Assembly: GCF_013386165.1 (NCBI RefSeq)
Contig: NZ_JACAOS010000001.1
Coordinates: 1-64,000, forward strand
Reading direction: 5' to 3'
DNA length: 64,000 nucleotides
Source of the DNA: Pseudomonas gingeri
GTDB lineage: Bacteria; Pseudomonadota; Gammaproteobacteria; Pseudomonadales; Pseudomonadaceae
Below the pieces are notes generated by a model that saw nothing but the letters and a program-made list of their open reading frames with translations, made no database searches and was not told the origin of the DNA. The translations under genes and the position numbers were made by a program. The number at the start of each line of letters is the position of its first letter. The first letter of the stretch is position 1. This document shows, piece by piece, positions 9,364-17,811 of this stretch.

Positions 9364-10073
9364 GCGTCCATCTCCTGTTGCTCGGCGGCAATGGCCCGGG
9401 CCAGCGCGTCTTCTTCACTTTCTTCGGTGGGCTCGACGAATTCGCTGAGGTCCAGCGGGTCATCGGTTTCCAGCAGTTTTTCGTCGCTGTCGTCATCCAC
9501 CAGCACGGGCGTCGGCAACGGCAGCACGCTGTGCAGGCTGGCGGCCATGTCACGGTCCTGCTGGACCGACAGGCAGACATCGAGGAAGCGGTGCATCGGC
9601 GGCAGGAAACGGTAGATACCGGGTTCCTCGAGGGCAAAACCGAGCTGGGTCATGCGGCGCATGATCTTCTCTTCCAGCTCCTCCTGGGTGGTGACTTCGG
9701 CCTGGACGAACAGGTCGCGGTACTTCTCCAGCAGCGACGGCAGTTCGTCACGCCCGAGGCTGCCGCCATCGAGCACGGCAATCGGGTCGCGGCCCTGGTC
9801 GGCCAGGTGTTCCACCAGGATGAAGGTGAACAGCGCCAGGCGCTGGGCGGTCTTGTTCACCTGGGCGGCGGCGTTGTCCGGGACGAAGTAGTAGAAACCC
9901 CGGGTGTCGCAAACCAGTTCGAAACCCAGGGCCTTGAACAGCGTGCGGTACTGGTCCTGGCAGTTGGACAGTTGGGCGTACAGCTCCGGGTCGCGGCGGC
10001 TGACGTGATAACCCTTGAACAGCTCGCGAAAGATCGGTGCCAGCTGGGACAGTTCGGAAAGATCAAGATGCAT
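9360..10073 (-). CDS. mksE: MksE, accessory subunit of the Mks condensin
   Basis: A 237-residue acidic protein read from ATG 10073, which overlaps the mksF stop by 11 bases; an upstream ATG at 10112 lies deeper inside mksF and is less likely. It has the winged-helix-like plan of MukE/MksE (residues about 1-190: MHLDLSELSQLAPIFREL at the start, AEVTTQEELEEKIMRRMTQL in the middle) and a low-complexity acidic tail. MksE dimers bind the kleisin MksF and bridge it to DNA and the SMC heads. The position between mksF and mksB is standard for these operons. Confidence 0.85.
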   Translation of the reverse strand: MHLDLSELSQLAPIFRELFKGYHVSRRDPELYAQLSNCQDQYRTLFKALGFELVCDTRGFYYFVPDNAAAQVNKTAQRLALFTFILVEHLADQGRDPIAVLDGGSLGRDELPSLLEKYRDLFVQAEVTTQEELEEKIMRRMTQLGFALEEPGIYRFLPPMHRFLDVCLSVQQDRDMAASLHSVLPLPTPVLVDDDSDEKLLETDDPLDLSEFVEPTEESEEDALARAIAAEQQEMDA

Positions 10074-11343
10074 GGGGAGTGCTCGCGGAATTCTCGCCGG
10101 CTTCTTCAGCACGCGAGAGCAGGGCGAAGGAGCGCAGGCTGACCTGGTGCTCCTGTGTGTGGTAGTCGCGGCGTTCGAGGCGCTCGCGCTGGAAACGTTT
10201 TTCCCGCGACAGGCGCGAGAACCAGTAGAGCAATTCGTCGGTGGCGCCTTCCGGCTCCTGCTCCAGCAGCCAGCTCATCAGGTCCGGCATCGGCAGGGCG
10301 TCGTTGCAGCGTTCGAGCATTTCCTTGACCGTGCGCGGCGCCCGTGGCGACTCGCCGCCGCTGGACGACTTGTGGGCCTTGGGGAAACGCGACGGCTTGG
10401 CTTCGAAACGGGCCAGGGCGTAGACATAGGCCTCGACCTGGCCGGAGCTGCCGAGAAAGGTGCTTTGCGGACGGGTGAACATCGGCATCGCCGCTTGCGG
10501 TACGGCGTCCAGGCCCTTGCGCCGGATCACCGACAGGGCCAGGGCGGCGCCACGGGTCACGGCGTTGTGCCGGCGGGCTTCTTCACGCAGCGGCAGCAGC
10601 AGTTCGCGGGCGTGGCGCAGGGTCAACTGGGCGCTGGTCTGCATCTCGAGGATGCGCGCGTGGGTGCGCAGCAGCATGTCATCGTCCACCAGGTGGCCGA
10701 GGCGCTGCTGTTCACTGAGCATGCGCAGCAGCACGTTCTCGACCTTGCGCACGCCTTGTTCGAAGGCGCCGTCGGCGTTCACCAGCTGGATCATCGGTTC
10801 GACGTATTCGTCCCAGGTCGCGAGGACTTCGGCGTAACGCTGGCGCAGGGGAATCTGCCGGTCGCTGGTCTTGGCCCGTTCGGCGACCGCCACCAGGGCC
10901 TGTTCGTCGTTGGCGAGCTTTTTCAGTACATCGCGTACGCGCATGTCGAGCAGGCGCAGCTGGCGGGCCAGGTCGTTGCCGTCGCGGATGTCGAAGGCGT
11001 CCTGGATATAGCCGGCCAGGCGCTCGAGGTGGCGCAGGTAGGCTTCGATCTCCAGGCACAGGCCCAGGCGGTGCTCGCGGCGCAGGTAGGCGAGGAAGTC
11101 GTGGATCTGGGCGTTGAGCTCGAAACGGTTCGGGCTTTTCGCCACGGGGACCAGGATGTCGAGGCGAATCCACACGTCCAGCAGGCTGGTGATGTCCTGG
11201 GGCGTGCTGTCCAGCTGCTGGGCAGCCAGTTGCTGGCGCAGTTCACCGAGGCTCAGGGTGCCTTGGTCGAAGTGTTCGCACAGAGGCTCCAGAAGGGCCC
11301 AGTGCTCGGCGAGGGCGCGCAAGACGCGCTTGGGTTCGATCAT
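10063..11343 (-). CDS. mksF: MksF, kleisin subunit of the Mks condensin
   Basis: A 426-residue, helix-rich protein, first gene of the mksFEB operon. The N-terminal part (about 1-110) looks like a winged-helix dimer region (GTLSLGELRQQLAAQQL), the middle is helical, and the C-terminal 80 residues are charged and likely contact the SMC head. Family knowledge: MksF is the kleisin that closes the MksB ring and recruits MksE. The gene starts 168 bases from the oppositely oriented psi-subunit gene; the shared gap holds two DnaA-box-like sequences. Confidence 0.87.
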   Translation of the reverse strand: MIEPKRVLRALAEHWALLEPLCEHFDQGTLSLGELRQQLAAQQLDSTPQDITSLLDVWIRLDILVPVAKSPNRFELNAQIHDFLAYLRREHRLGLCLEIEAYLRHLERLAGYIQDAFDIRDGNDLARQLRLLDMRVRDVLKKLANDEQALVAVAERAKTSDRQIPLRQRYAEVLATWDEYVEPMIQLVNADGAFEQGVRKVENVLLRMLSEQQRLGHLVDDDMLLRTHARILEMQTSAQLTLRHARELLLPLREEARRHNAVTRGAALALSVIRRKGLDAVPQAAMPMFTRPQSTFLGSSGQVEAYVYALARFEAKPSRFPKAHKSSSGGESPRAPRTVKEMLERCNDALPMPDLMSWLLEQEPEGATDELLYWFSRLSREKRFQRERLERRDYHTQEHQVSLRSFALLSRAEEAGENSASTPHAS

Positions 11344-11403
11344 GGGAGAGGCCGGCTGGTTGGCAAATTAAAAGCAGCGATTGTACTGCATGCGGCGTCT
11401 GAT

Positions 11404-11412
11404 TTATCCCCA
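11404..11412 (+). promoter_or_regulatory. near-consensus DnaA box
   Basis: TTATCCCCA differs by one base from the strong DnaA box TTATCCACA. It lies 61 bases upstream of the mksF start in the divergent mksF/holD promoter region. Confidence 0.4.
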
Positions 11413-11490
11413 GCTGATCAGAGGCTTGGCGTTCTTGCGATCAACTGCGGGCGATCTTCGCCGAAGGGCGGTAGAATCCCTGCTTTCAAC

Positions 11491-11499
11491 TTATCCACA
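11491..11499 (+). promoter_or_regulatory. perfect consensus DnaA box
   Basis: TTATCCACA matches the strongest DnaA-binding 9-mer exactly. It is 13 bases upstream of the proposed TTG start of the psi-subunit gene, and 148 bases upstream of mksF on the other side. A binding role is inferred, since a single 9-mer also occurs by chance. Confidence 0.5.
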
Positions 11500-11511
11500 G
11501 ATGGCCGACCT

Positions 11512-12291
11512 TTGCTTATCGAGTCCCGCCGCCGCGCTTATCTGACCGCCATGCAGGTGGTCCACTGGCTGCCCCGCACCGAACTGCCGTTCGCCGCGCC
11601 GTCGCGGCCGGAGTTGTTTGTCGAGCTGGCGCCGTTGGTCGAGGTCCAGGCCCCTGTGCCGCAAGCGCGCGAGGCCGCCGAGCCGGTGGCCAGGCCCGCC
11701 GAACGGCCGAAGATCGAAGTGCCACGACCGTCGTCGAGCCCGCGGGCGCAAAGCAAGCCGGCGGTTGTCTCTGAAGAGACGCCGGCCCCGGTCAAGGTAG
11801 CTCAGGTCCCGCCGCCGCGTTTCGCCCTGCAACTGTTGCGCGCCGGGCGTTGCCTGGTGCTGGTGGAGTTACCCACAGGCGAAGCGTTCCAGAGCCGCGA
11901 CCCGGCCTACCTGCTGCTCAAGGACCTGCTGCGCGCCGCCGGGCTGCCGGACAGCCCGCAGATCGTCGGCGAGCCGGTGCGCTGGCCGCTGCTGGTGCGT
12001 GGCAACCTCGACCAGGGCCCGGACGCCGCACGGGATTTTGTCCAGGGCTTCGTCCAGGCCCGTCGGGAAGAAGGCGAGTGCGCCTGCCTGTGGCTGATCG
12101 GTCTGCCGGCAGTGCGTTTTGCCGGTGAAGCGAATGCCGAGTCGTATAACCGTGAACTGCAGGTCGAAGGCCTGGGATCGGCCTGGGCGCTGCCCGGTCT
12201 GGAATTATTGATGGATGAGCCACAGCGCAAGGCTGATGTCTGGCAAGCCATGCGCCGGCTGATGGCGCGATGGAAAAGTAACGATGAGTGA
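11512..12291 (+). CDS. holD: DNA polymerase III psi subunit (pseudomonad HolD)
   Basis: A 259-residue protein, far longer than E. coli psi (137). The proposed TTG start at 11512 gives an N-terminus with SRRRAYLTAMQVVHWLPR, which resembles the E. coli psi start (RR..L...GI..W) that joins the chi-psi pair to the clamp loader; the next ATG is at 11551. Residues about 45-105 are a Pro/Ala/Glu-rich linker, followed by a folded domain (about 108-255). The gene sits directly before rimI, overlapping it by 8 bases, exactly as holD-rimI do in E. coli and as the cryptic psi gene does in P. aeruginosa. Some annotations call such proteins TonB-like because of the Pro-rich linker. The identity rests mainly on synteny and the N-terminal pattern. 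Confidence 0.75.
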   Translation: MLIESRRRAYLTAMQVVHWLPRTELPFAAPSRPELFVELAPLVEVQAPVPQAREAAEPVARPAERPKIEVPRPSSSPRAQSKPAVVSEETPAPVKVAQVPPPRFALQLLRAGRCLVLVELPTGEAFQSRDPAYLLLKDLLRAAGLPDSPQIVGEPVRWPLLVRGNLDQGPDAARDFVQGFVQARREEGECACLWLIGLPAVRFAGEANAESYNRELQVEGLGSAWALPGLELLMDEPQRKADVWQAMRRLMARWKSNDE

Positions 12292-12736
12292 TGCGGTAAG
12301 TTTTCGCCCGATGACCGAGGCGGACCTGGATGCGGTCCTGAAGATCGAATACGCGGCGTTCAGCCATCCCTGGACCCGCGGGATTTTCCTCGATGGCCTG
12401 GGCAAGTACCAGATCTGGCTGATGTTCGAAGGCAGCCAGCAGGTCGGGCATGGCGTGGTGCAGATCATTCTCGATGAGGCGCACCTGCTCAATATCACGG
12501 TCAAGCCCGAAAGCCAGGGCCGTGGCCTGGGCTTGCGCCTGCTTGAGCACCTGATGTCGCGAGCCCATGCGGCCGAGGCCCGGGAGTGTTTCCTGGAGGT
12601 GCGCGACAGCAATCGTGCGGCCTTCCGCCTGTATGAGCGCTATGGTTTCAATGAAGTCGGGCGTCGTCGCGATTACTACCCGGCGGTGGGTGGGCGCGAG
12701 GATGCGGTGGTGATGGCGTGTACGTTGGTTGACTGA
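12284..12736 (+). CDS. rimI: ribosomal protein S18-alanine N-acetyltransferase
   Basis: A 150-residue GNAT acetyltransferase. It begins VSFRPMTEADLDAVLKIE, has the acetyl-CoA loop Q-G-R-G-L-G (about residue 81) after LLNITVKPES, and ends with the RimI signature FLEVRDSNRAAFRLYERYGFNEVGRRRDYY. RimI acetylates the N-terminal alanine of S18 in the cytoplasm. The start overlaps the psi gene stop by 8 bases, so both are translated from one message. Confidence 0.93.
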   Translation: MSDAVSFRPMTEADLDAVLKIEYAAFSHPWTRGIFLDGLGKYQIWLMFEGSQQVGHGVVQIILDEAHLLNITVKPESQGRGLGLRLLEHLMSRAHAAEARECFLEVRDSNRAAFRLYERYGFNEVGRRRDYYPAVGGREDAVVMACTLVD

Positions 12737-12804
12737 GGATTTTCCACGTGACCCCAGCCCGGGGTCGGGTGTCATAGCTTCGGACTATCTTGAGGCGGCA
12801 GAGC

Positions 12805-13449
12805 ATGAACGAACTACAGGATCTGATTGATAACAACGAGCGCTGGGCTGCTGCGATCAAGGAAGAAGACCCGGAGTTCTTCGCCAAGCTGGCGCGTCAG
12901 CAGACTCCGGAGTTTCTCTGGATCGGCTGTTCCGATGCGCGGGTGCCGGCCAACGAAATCGTCGGCATGCTGCCGGGCGATCTGTTTGTGCACCGCAACG
13001 TGGCCAACGTGGTGCTGCACACCGACCTCAATTGCCTGTCGGTGATCCAGTACGCGGTGGATGTGCTCAAGGTCAAGCACATCCTGGTCACCGGCCACTA
13101 CGGCTGTGGCGGGGTCCGGGCGTCGATGCAGGATCGCCAGTTTGGCCTGATCGATGGCTGGTTGCGTTCGATTCGCGACCTGTACTACGAGAACCGTGAA
13201 GTGCTGGCAAAGTTGCCCACTGAAGAGGAACGGGTCGACCGCCTGTGCGAGCTGAACGTGATCCAGCAGGTGGCCAACGTCGGCCATACCACCATTGTGC
13301 AGAACGCCTGGCATCGTGGGCAGAGCCTGTCGATCCACGGCTGCATCTACGGGATCAAGGATGGGCGTTGGAAGAGCCTGAACGCCACCATCAGCGGGAT
13401 TGAGCAGTTGCCGCCGCAATACCGGTTGCGCCCGATGGATGCCCCCTGA
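12805..13449 (+). CDS. can: beta-class carbonic anhydrase
   Basis: A 214-residue cytoplasmic zinc enzyme that interconverts CO2 and bicarbonate. The metal and catalytic residues are all present: Cys42 and Asp44 in GCSDARVPA, then His98 and Cys101 in GHYGCGG, the same numbering as E. coli Can. ATG 12805 is preferred over ATG 12790, which would add five residues without a better ribosome site. It follows rimI by 68 bases, as in P. aeruginosa. Confidence 0.95.
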   Translation: MNELQDLIDNNERWAAAIKEEDPEFFAKLARQQTPEFLWIGCSDARVPANEIVGMLPGDLFVHRNVANVVLHTDLNCLSVIQYAVDVLKVKHILVTGHYGCGGVRASMQDRQFGLIDGWLRSIRDLYYENREVLAKLPTEEERVDRLCELNVIQQVANVGHTTIVQNAWHRGQSLSIHGCIYGIKDGRWKSLNATISGIEQLPPQYRLRPMDAP

Positions 13450-13460
13450 GGCGCAAACCT

Positions 13461-13544
13461 TGTAGGAGCCGGCTTGCCGGCGATGGGGCCCTTGAGCCTT
13501 GCGGCGCCTGTCCGGACGCCATCACCGGCAAGCCGGCTCCTACA
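13461..13544. repeat. REP doublet (REPIN-like inverted pair)
   Basis: The arm TGTAGGAGCCGGCTTGCCGG at 13461 returns as its reverse complement ending at 13544. The family is the same as the 62-145 element but with a CCGGCTTGCCGG core. It lies between convergent genes (carbonic anhydrase and the secreted protein) and may also act as a transcription stop. Confidence 0.88.
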
Positions 13545-13590
13545 GGATTGTGTCGAGCACAGGTTCTGCGCCCGACACCCGCCTGGTTCG

Positions 13591-14766
13591 TCAGATGACC
13601 GGCAGTGCGGTCATCGGCGCAGGCGCCGGTTTCTTCAACTGATCGAGCTGGGTCTTGACGTCCGTGGTCGTGCACTTCTTCTCGGCATCGGCTTCAGACA
13701 ACTTGCGCACCGACTCATAGAACAGCACGCAAGTTTTCTGCGTGTTGGTCACCTGCCAGTTGTCGGTACAGCTTTTCAGCAACGCCGCCGGATCGCCGCT
13801 CGGCTTCTGGCCCATGCCGGCCTGCCAGCAGGCAGCACTCAAGTCCTGTCCCATCACCTTCAAGCCCGCGGCATCGGCTTTTGCCTGGTCGCCGCCGTAG
13901 CTGGCCGGGTCCGCCGCGTACCAGATGTAGCTCGGGTGGTTGGAGCCCAGTACCGGCACCGTCACGCTGCCTTTTGTCGGGCTGATTTCACCCAGCTGCA
14001 ACACGCCGACGGTTGCGCCGTATTGCTGCTTGATCCAGTTCCGCACCGGCGCACCGAAGGCCACCATCGGCAATGCCGTGCCCTTGGCGGTAATGCTGAC
14101 TTCCTTGACCATGGTGGTCTGGTAGTCGGTGAAGTAGCTGTAGACCGTTTCCAGGGTGCTGCCGGCGTTGGACGGCGCGGCAATCGGTGCGATGTCGACG
14201 ATGGTCTGGTAACCCGGCGTCTGGTCCTTGGGGATGCCGTTGTCGGTCAGCAACTCGGCCCAGCGGTCGGTGGTCGCCGATTCCAGGTAGTCCTGGGCCT
14301 GGGTCAGTGAGTAATCCGGTGGGAAATGCAGCAATTCGACGCTCTTGCGGTTATCCAGGGCCAGGCCCAGCGGCAGGAACAGGTACCAGTTGTAGGCCCA
14401 TTTACCGTCGACATTCAGTTTGGAGGCACCCTTGTAGGCCAGCTCGCCGGCATTGAGCAGTTGCTCCAGGGGTTTGTCATAACCTTTCGGCACGCCGCTG
14501 AAGTGCGCATAGAGTTGGCCGGCATCGTCCTTTACCGTCACCTTGGCGCTGGTATAGCCGTCACGCTGCACGCTCTGGTTCAGGTAATGCTCGGCGGTCT
14601 GTTCCAGGGTCCAGTGGCGATAGCAGATGACATTGCAGTTGTTGGGGTAGGCGAAGAGTTGGGTGACACGTTCCCGGCTGCCCAGTTTCATTTCGACATC
14701 GGCGTGGGCGAGGGTGCTCAGGGTGAGCGCCGCTAAGGTACTCGTCAATACAGCGATTTTTGACAT
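13591..14766 (-). CDS. secreted protein of unknown function
   Basis: A 391-residue protein with a signal peptide (MSKIAVLTSTLAALTLSTLAHADV). The chosen ATG at 14766 follows AAAGGAT at good spacing; an upstream extension to 14835 would mask the signal. The mature protein carries a CNVICYRHW segment near residue 45 and several further cysteines towards the C-terminus (AACWQAG, LLKSCTDNW, KTCVLFYES, KKCTTTDV), suggesting periplasmic disulfides. I do not recognise the family. It lies 199 bases downstream of the Tat-exported phosphoesterase on the same strand but behind a hairpin, so a functional link is only possible. Confidence 0.8.
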   Translation of the reverse strand: MSKIAVLTSTLAALTLSTLAHADVEMKLGSRERVTQLFAYPNNCNVICYRHWTLEQTAEHYLNQSVQRDGYTSAKVTVKDDAGQLYAHFSGVPKGYDKPLEQLLNAGELAYKGASKLNVDGKWAYNWYLFLPLGLALDNRKSVELLHFPPDYSLTQAQDYLESATTDRWAELLTDNGIPKDQTPGYQTIVDIAPIAAPSNAGSTLETVYSYFTDYQTTMVKEVSITAKGTALPMVAFGAPVRNWIKQQYGATVGVLQLGEISPTKGSVTVPVLGSNHPSYIWYAADPASYGGDQAKADAAGLKVMGQDLSAACWQAGMGQKPSGDPAALLKSCTDNWQVTNTQKTCVLFYESVRKLSEADAEKKCTTTDVKTQLDQLKKPAPAPMTALPVI

Positions 14767-14925
14767 GCTCAGATCCTTTTCAGCGTTGGCCTCATCAATG
14801 CGGAGGCAGCGCCATACTGGATCAGGTTCGGCCACTAGAAAAGCCGGTAGTCGGTGTTTTTTTCGCGGTTTGACGCAAGTAGGAAGGCTTGTCGCAATTA
14901 GCTGTCGGACCGATCCGAAGGAGGG

Positions 14926-14949
14926 CTCGCTCCCCGTGGGGGGAGCGAG
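14926..14949. terminator. hairpin downstream of the phosphoesterase gene
   Basis: A 10-bp stem CTCGCTCCCC / GGGGAGCGAG with a 4-base loop starts 17 bases after the minus-strand stop. There is no clear T-run, so termination is uncertain. Confidence 0.45.
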
Positions 14950-14965
14950 GTGGAAGCGATATCCG

Positions 14966-16663
14966 TCAGGCCGTGAAGCGCAATGCGTTGGTCAGATCGC
15001 CCATCGGTTTCTGACCACGGGACGTCATCGCATCATCGCGTTGCTTGATCCCGTCGAGTTTCTCCAACTGGAACACCCGGGTGATCAAGCGCAGGATCGA
15101 GGCGGTGTCATACACCGTGTGATCCACCGTGCCCTTGCGGGCGAAGGGCGAGACCACCAGGGCCGGAATCCGTGTGCCCGGGCCCCAGCGATCGCCTTGC
15201 GGCGGCGCCACGTGGTCCCACCAGCCGCCGTTTTCATCGACGGTGACGACCACCACCATGTTTTTCCACTGCGGGCTTTCTTGCAGCACTTTCAGGATGC
15301 GGTCGATATGCCGGTCGCCGGACGCCACGTCGGCGTAACCGGCGTGCATGTTCAGGTTGCCCTGGGGTTTGTAGAAGGTGACTGCGGGCAACTTGCCGGC
15401 CTGAGCATCGGCGAGGAACTTGTTGCTGCTCGGGTCTTCACCCAGCCCACCATCGCGCAGGCGCTTGGTACGCTCGGCTTGATTCTCCGGCCCTTGCTGC
15501 TTGAAGTAGTTGAACGGCTGGTGGTGGTACTGGAAGTTCGGGATCTTCGGAATGCCGCCCGAGTCCTTGAACTGGTCCAGGGTGGTTTGCCAGGCACCGG
15601 CGTACCAGGCCCAGTCGACGTTTTTCTTCGACAGCTTGTCGCCGATGTGTTCGTGGCCCTGGGGCACCAGCACAGTGGGCAAGCCCGGCTTGGCGTAGTC
15701 GGGGTGATCGGTGTCGCGGATCCAGGTCGGCCAGTAGGGCGGCGCCATGGTGTTGACCGCATAGCCATCCGGAGTCAGGGCGCTGGGACCGAATTGCGGC
15801 GCGCCGGTCATGGCGCTGGCCGGGGATTTTTCCAACGGCTTGAGGCGCGTGTCCAACGGGTTATCGCTTTGCAGCGTGGCGATCTGCGGCTTGGCCACCG
15901 AATTGGCGGCGTCCGGGTAGAAGGGCACCGCCGCGCTGATCAGGTATTGGTGGTTGAGGAACGAACCGCCGAAGGCACCCTGGAAGAAGTTGTCGCAGAG
16001 CACGAATTCCTTTGCCACGTCCCACAGGCGCAGCGAATAACGGTTCTGGGCGTAGTGACCCATGGTCAGGCCGCCGGAGTCGGCCCAGGCGACGAACTGG
16101 TCGTTCTTGCCGCCGTTGATCTGCATCTGGTTCTGGTAGAACACGTGCCACAGGTCGCGGGTGACCAGGCTCAGGGGCAGGTCTTCGCCGTTCGGGCCCT
16201 TGAGGGCATACGGCGCGTTGGGCAGGTTTTGCTGGAACTGGGTTTCTGCCGGATAGGTCACGCCGTCGACGCTTTGCGGGCCGATCTGCAGGACACCGCC
16301 CCAGGCCGGTGGCAGCGTCTGCAGCAGGCTGCCGTCGCGATCATGTTGCTGGTAATCCGCAGGCGCCAGGGCCGACAAGGGCTTCTCGAGCCCGGGGAAC
16401 TCGGCGAACAGGTTGTTGAAGCTGCGGTTCTCGGCGTAGATCACCACCACGGTTTTCACCTGGTCGTGCAGCGCCTTGTCCAACTCGGCGCCCGACAGCT
16501 CGCGGGCATCCGGCTTGCCGGGTTCGCTTGGGGAACCGCAGGCGGTCAGCGTCGCGCCAACGCCCAGCACCGCCACGCCACCGAGAAAGCGGCGGCGACT
16601 GGTGTCGGTGGGGTGATCGGTTTCGGGCGCTTGCGACTGGTCGAGGTCTTTCTCGTCACTCAT
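14966..16663 (-). CDS. Tat-exported acid phosphatase / phosphoesterase family protein
   Basis: A 565-residue protein of the phosphoesterase family that includes bacterial phospholipase C and AcpA-type acid phosphatases. Residues 22-29 (TSRRRFLGG context) form a twin-arginine signal, and LTAC with Cys42 looks like a lipobox, so it may be a folded lipoprotein exported by Tat. The catalytic start motif VVVIYAENRSFNNLF (Glu78-Asn79) and the metal-site stretch VVVVTVDENGGWWDHV near residue 475 are both present. Expected activity is release of phosphate from phosphomonoesters or phosphodiesters outside the cytoplasm. No phosphate-regulon box was identified in the short upstream gap. Confidence 0.85.
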   Translation of the reverse strand: MSDEKDLDQSQAPETDHPTDTSRRRFLGGVAVLGVGATLTACGSPSEPGKPDARELSGAELDKALHDQVKTVVVIYAENRSFNNLFAEFPGLEKPLSALAPADYQQHDRDGSLLQTLPPAWGGVLQIGPQSVDGVTYPAETQFQQNLPNAPYALKGPNGEDLPLSLVTRDLWHVFYQNQMQINGGKNDQFVAWADSGGLTMGHYAQNRYSLRLWDVAKEFVLCDNFFQGAFGGSFLNHQYLISAAVPFYPDAANSVAKPQIATLQSDNPLDTRLKPLEKSPASAMTGAPQFGPSALTPDGYAVNTMAPPYWPTWIRDTDHPDYAKPGLPTVLVPQGHEHIGDKLSKKNVDWAWYAGAWQTTLDQFKDSGGIPKIPNFQYHHQPFNYFKQQGPENQAERTKRLRDGGLGEDPSSNKFLADAQAGKLPAVTFYKPQGNLNMHAGYADVASGDRHIDRILKVLQESPQWKNMVVVVTVDENGGWWDHVAPPQGDRWGPGTRIPALVVSPFARKGTVDHTVYDTASILRLITRVFQLEKLDGIKQRDDAMTSRGQKPMGDLTNALRFTA

Positions 16664-16843
16664 CCTGGGTTCCTGCTGGCTGGGTTTGACGTATCAAAAT
16701 ATTTCGCATCGCAACTTAGCAACGCAATATGACGGAACAGCGACAGATCCATTCTGCCGCCGGGCAGTATGCCCATTGTCGAGGGGATGAGGCAGGGTTT
16801 GCGCCAGGTAATTTTACCGAAGCGTCAGCTTTTTCCGTGGACC

Positions 16844-17533
16844 CTACAGGGCCCCGGATTGAATGGCCGCGACCATCGCCGCGACTTTATTGGTGGTGCC
16901 GGTCTTGGTAATCGCGTTGGCGATATGGAAGTTCACGGTGCGCACGTTGAGTTCAAGCAGGAGGGCGATTTCCGGTGCGGTTTTACCGGCGCCCGACCAC
17001 TTCAGTACTTCGACTTCCCGGGGGGACAGGGAAGGAGGGGAGGATGTCGCGAGGCGCTCGCGGGTGGCCGCTGCGTGCAGGACATTGCACAGCCACAGGA
17101 TATGTCCGGCCTTGTGCTGGAACTCGTGGTGGTCGATTTCACCCTCGGGGCGGGAAACGCATAGGATGCTCTGGTGACCCTGGATATGCTGAACCGCCTG
17201 GGACCAGCCGTAGCGCATGCCAAACGATTGCTTTTTGGCCCAGAACGCGGGTGCCTTGGCAACGGTCTCCGCAGACCAGAGCACGGGCAGGTGCGAATGC
17301 CGGGTGCAGGTCAGTACCGGGTCGATCTCCTGGAGGTTGTGCTCCTGGTAGTAGCGGTTCCACTCCTCGGGATAATTGTTCCTTATCCAGGGCGCGGCCC
17401 CTTGGCTCAATTTGATATAGCGATAGTAGGCATAACCCAACTGCCAGATCAGGCTGGGCAAGAGCTCGAGCAATTCCTGCTCGTCTTGTATTGAACCCAG
17501 ACGCTGCAGTTGCTCTTCTTTCCAATGGTTCAT
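16844..17533 (-). CDS. LuxR-type AHL-responsive regulator (solo)
   Basis: A 229-residue LuxR protein with an autoinducer-binding domain (about 20-155) and a GerE-type HTH (about 168-225: LSPREVEVLKWSGAGKTAPEIA). Ligand-pocket residues of the family are kept with native spacing: YPEEW, Tyr four residues after that Trp, then Asp-Pro nine and ten residues further on, and the following Trp in PVLW. No luxI-type synthase gene is in the window, so it is a solo that could respond to signals made elsewhere in the genome or by other bacteria. Targets are unknown; a phosphoesterase and a fatty-acid carrier flank it. Confidence 0.85.
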   Translation of the reverse strand: MNHWKEEQLQRLGSIQDEQELLELLPSLIWQLGYAYYRYIKLSQGAAPWIRNNYPEEWNRYYQEHNLQEIDPVLTCTRHSHLPVLWSAETVAKAPAFWAKKQSFGMRYGWSQAVQHIQGHQSILCVSRPEGEIDHHEFQHKAGHILWLCNVLHAAATRERLATSSPPSLSPREVEVLKWSGAGKTAPEIALLLELNVRTVNFHIANAITKTGTTNKVAAMVAAIQSGAL

Positions 17534-17757
17534 GATTCATCCACCTTGCAGCACGACGGGTGGGGCAGGGCACGCTCGGAAAAAATAGATGGTACGGACG
17601 TGCTGCTTTGTACGGATAGCCTAATACATGATGCTAATCATTGACCCGAAGAATTTGCCTTCTTGTGGGCTCGTTCAGCAACAATTCAGCATTGTGGCGA
17701 TTCGCGTCGTCGTTTTTGACGATTGAAATTTTTTTATGATTTTCAGGCTGTGGCGAG

Positions 17758-17795
17758 CCGAGACAAGCGCGCGGATAACGGCGCTCTTGCCTCGG
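17758..17795. terminator. imperfect hairpin after the AtoE-type gene
   Basis: Arms CCGAGACAAGCGC and GCGCTCTTGCCTCGG pair over about 15 bp with two mismatches, just past the minus-strand stop at 17812. The rest of 17534-17811 is AT-richer and holds the luxR promoter region. Confidence 0.5.
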
Positions 17796-17811
17796 TTTGC
17801 AGGCCTCGAGG

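Noticed and set aside
6523..11343. Wadjet-type plasmid defence system
   Set aside because: The condensin subunits are present but the JetD TOPRIM nuclease is not, so a defence call is not supported from this window.
10015..11511. Upstream extension of the psi-subunit frame across the mksE/mksF region
   Set aside because: The extension is antisense to mksE and mksF and shows no protein-like pattern; the real protein begins near 11512.
14770..14835. Possible TPP riboswitch upstream of the secreted protein gene
   Set aside because: The minus strand reads GAACCTGATCCAGTATGG, resembling part of the TPP core, but the essential CUGAGA segment and its partner helix are absent upstream and the downstream gene has no thiamine link.
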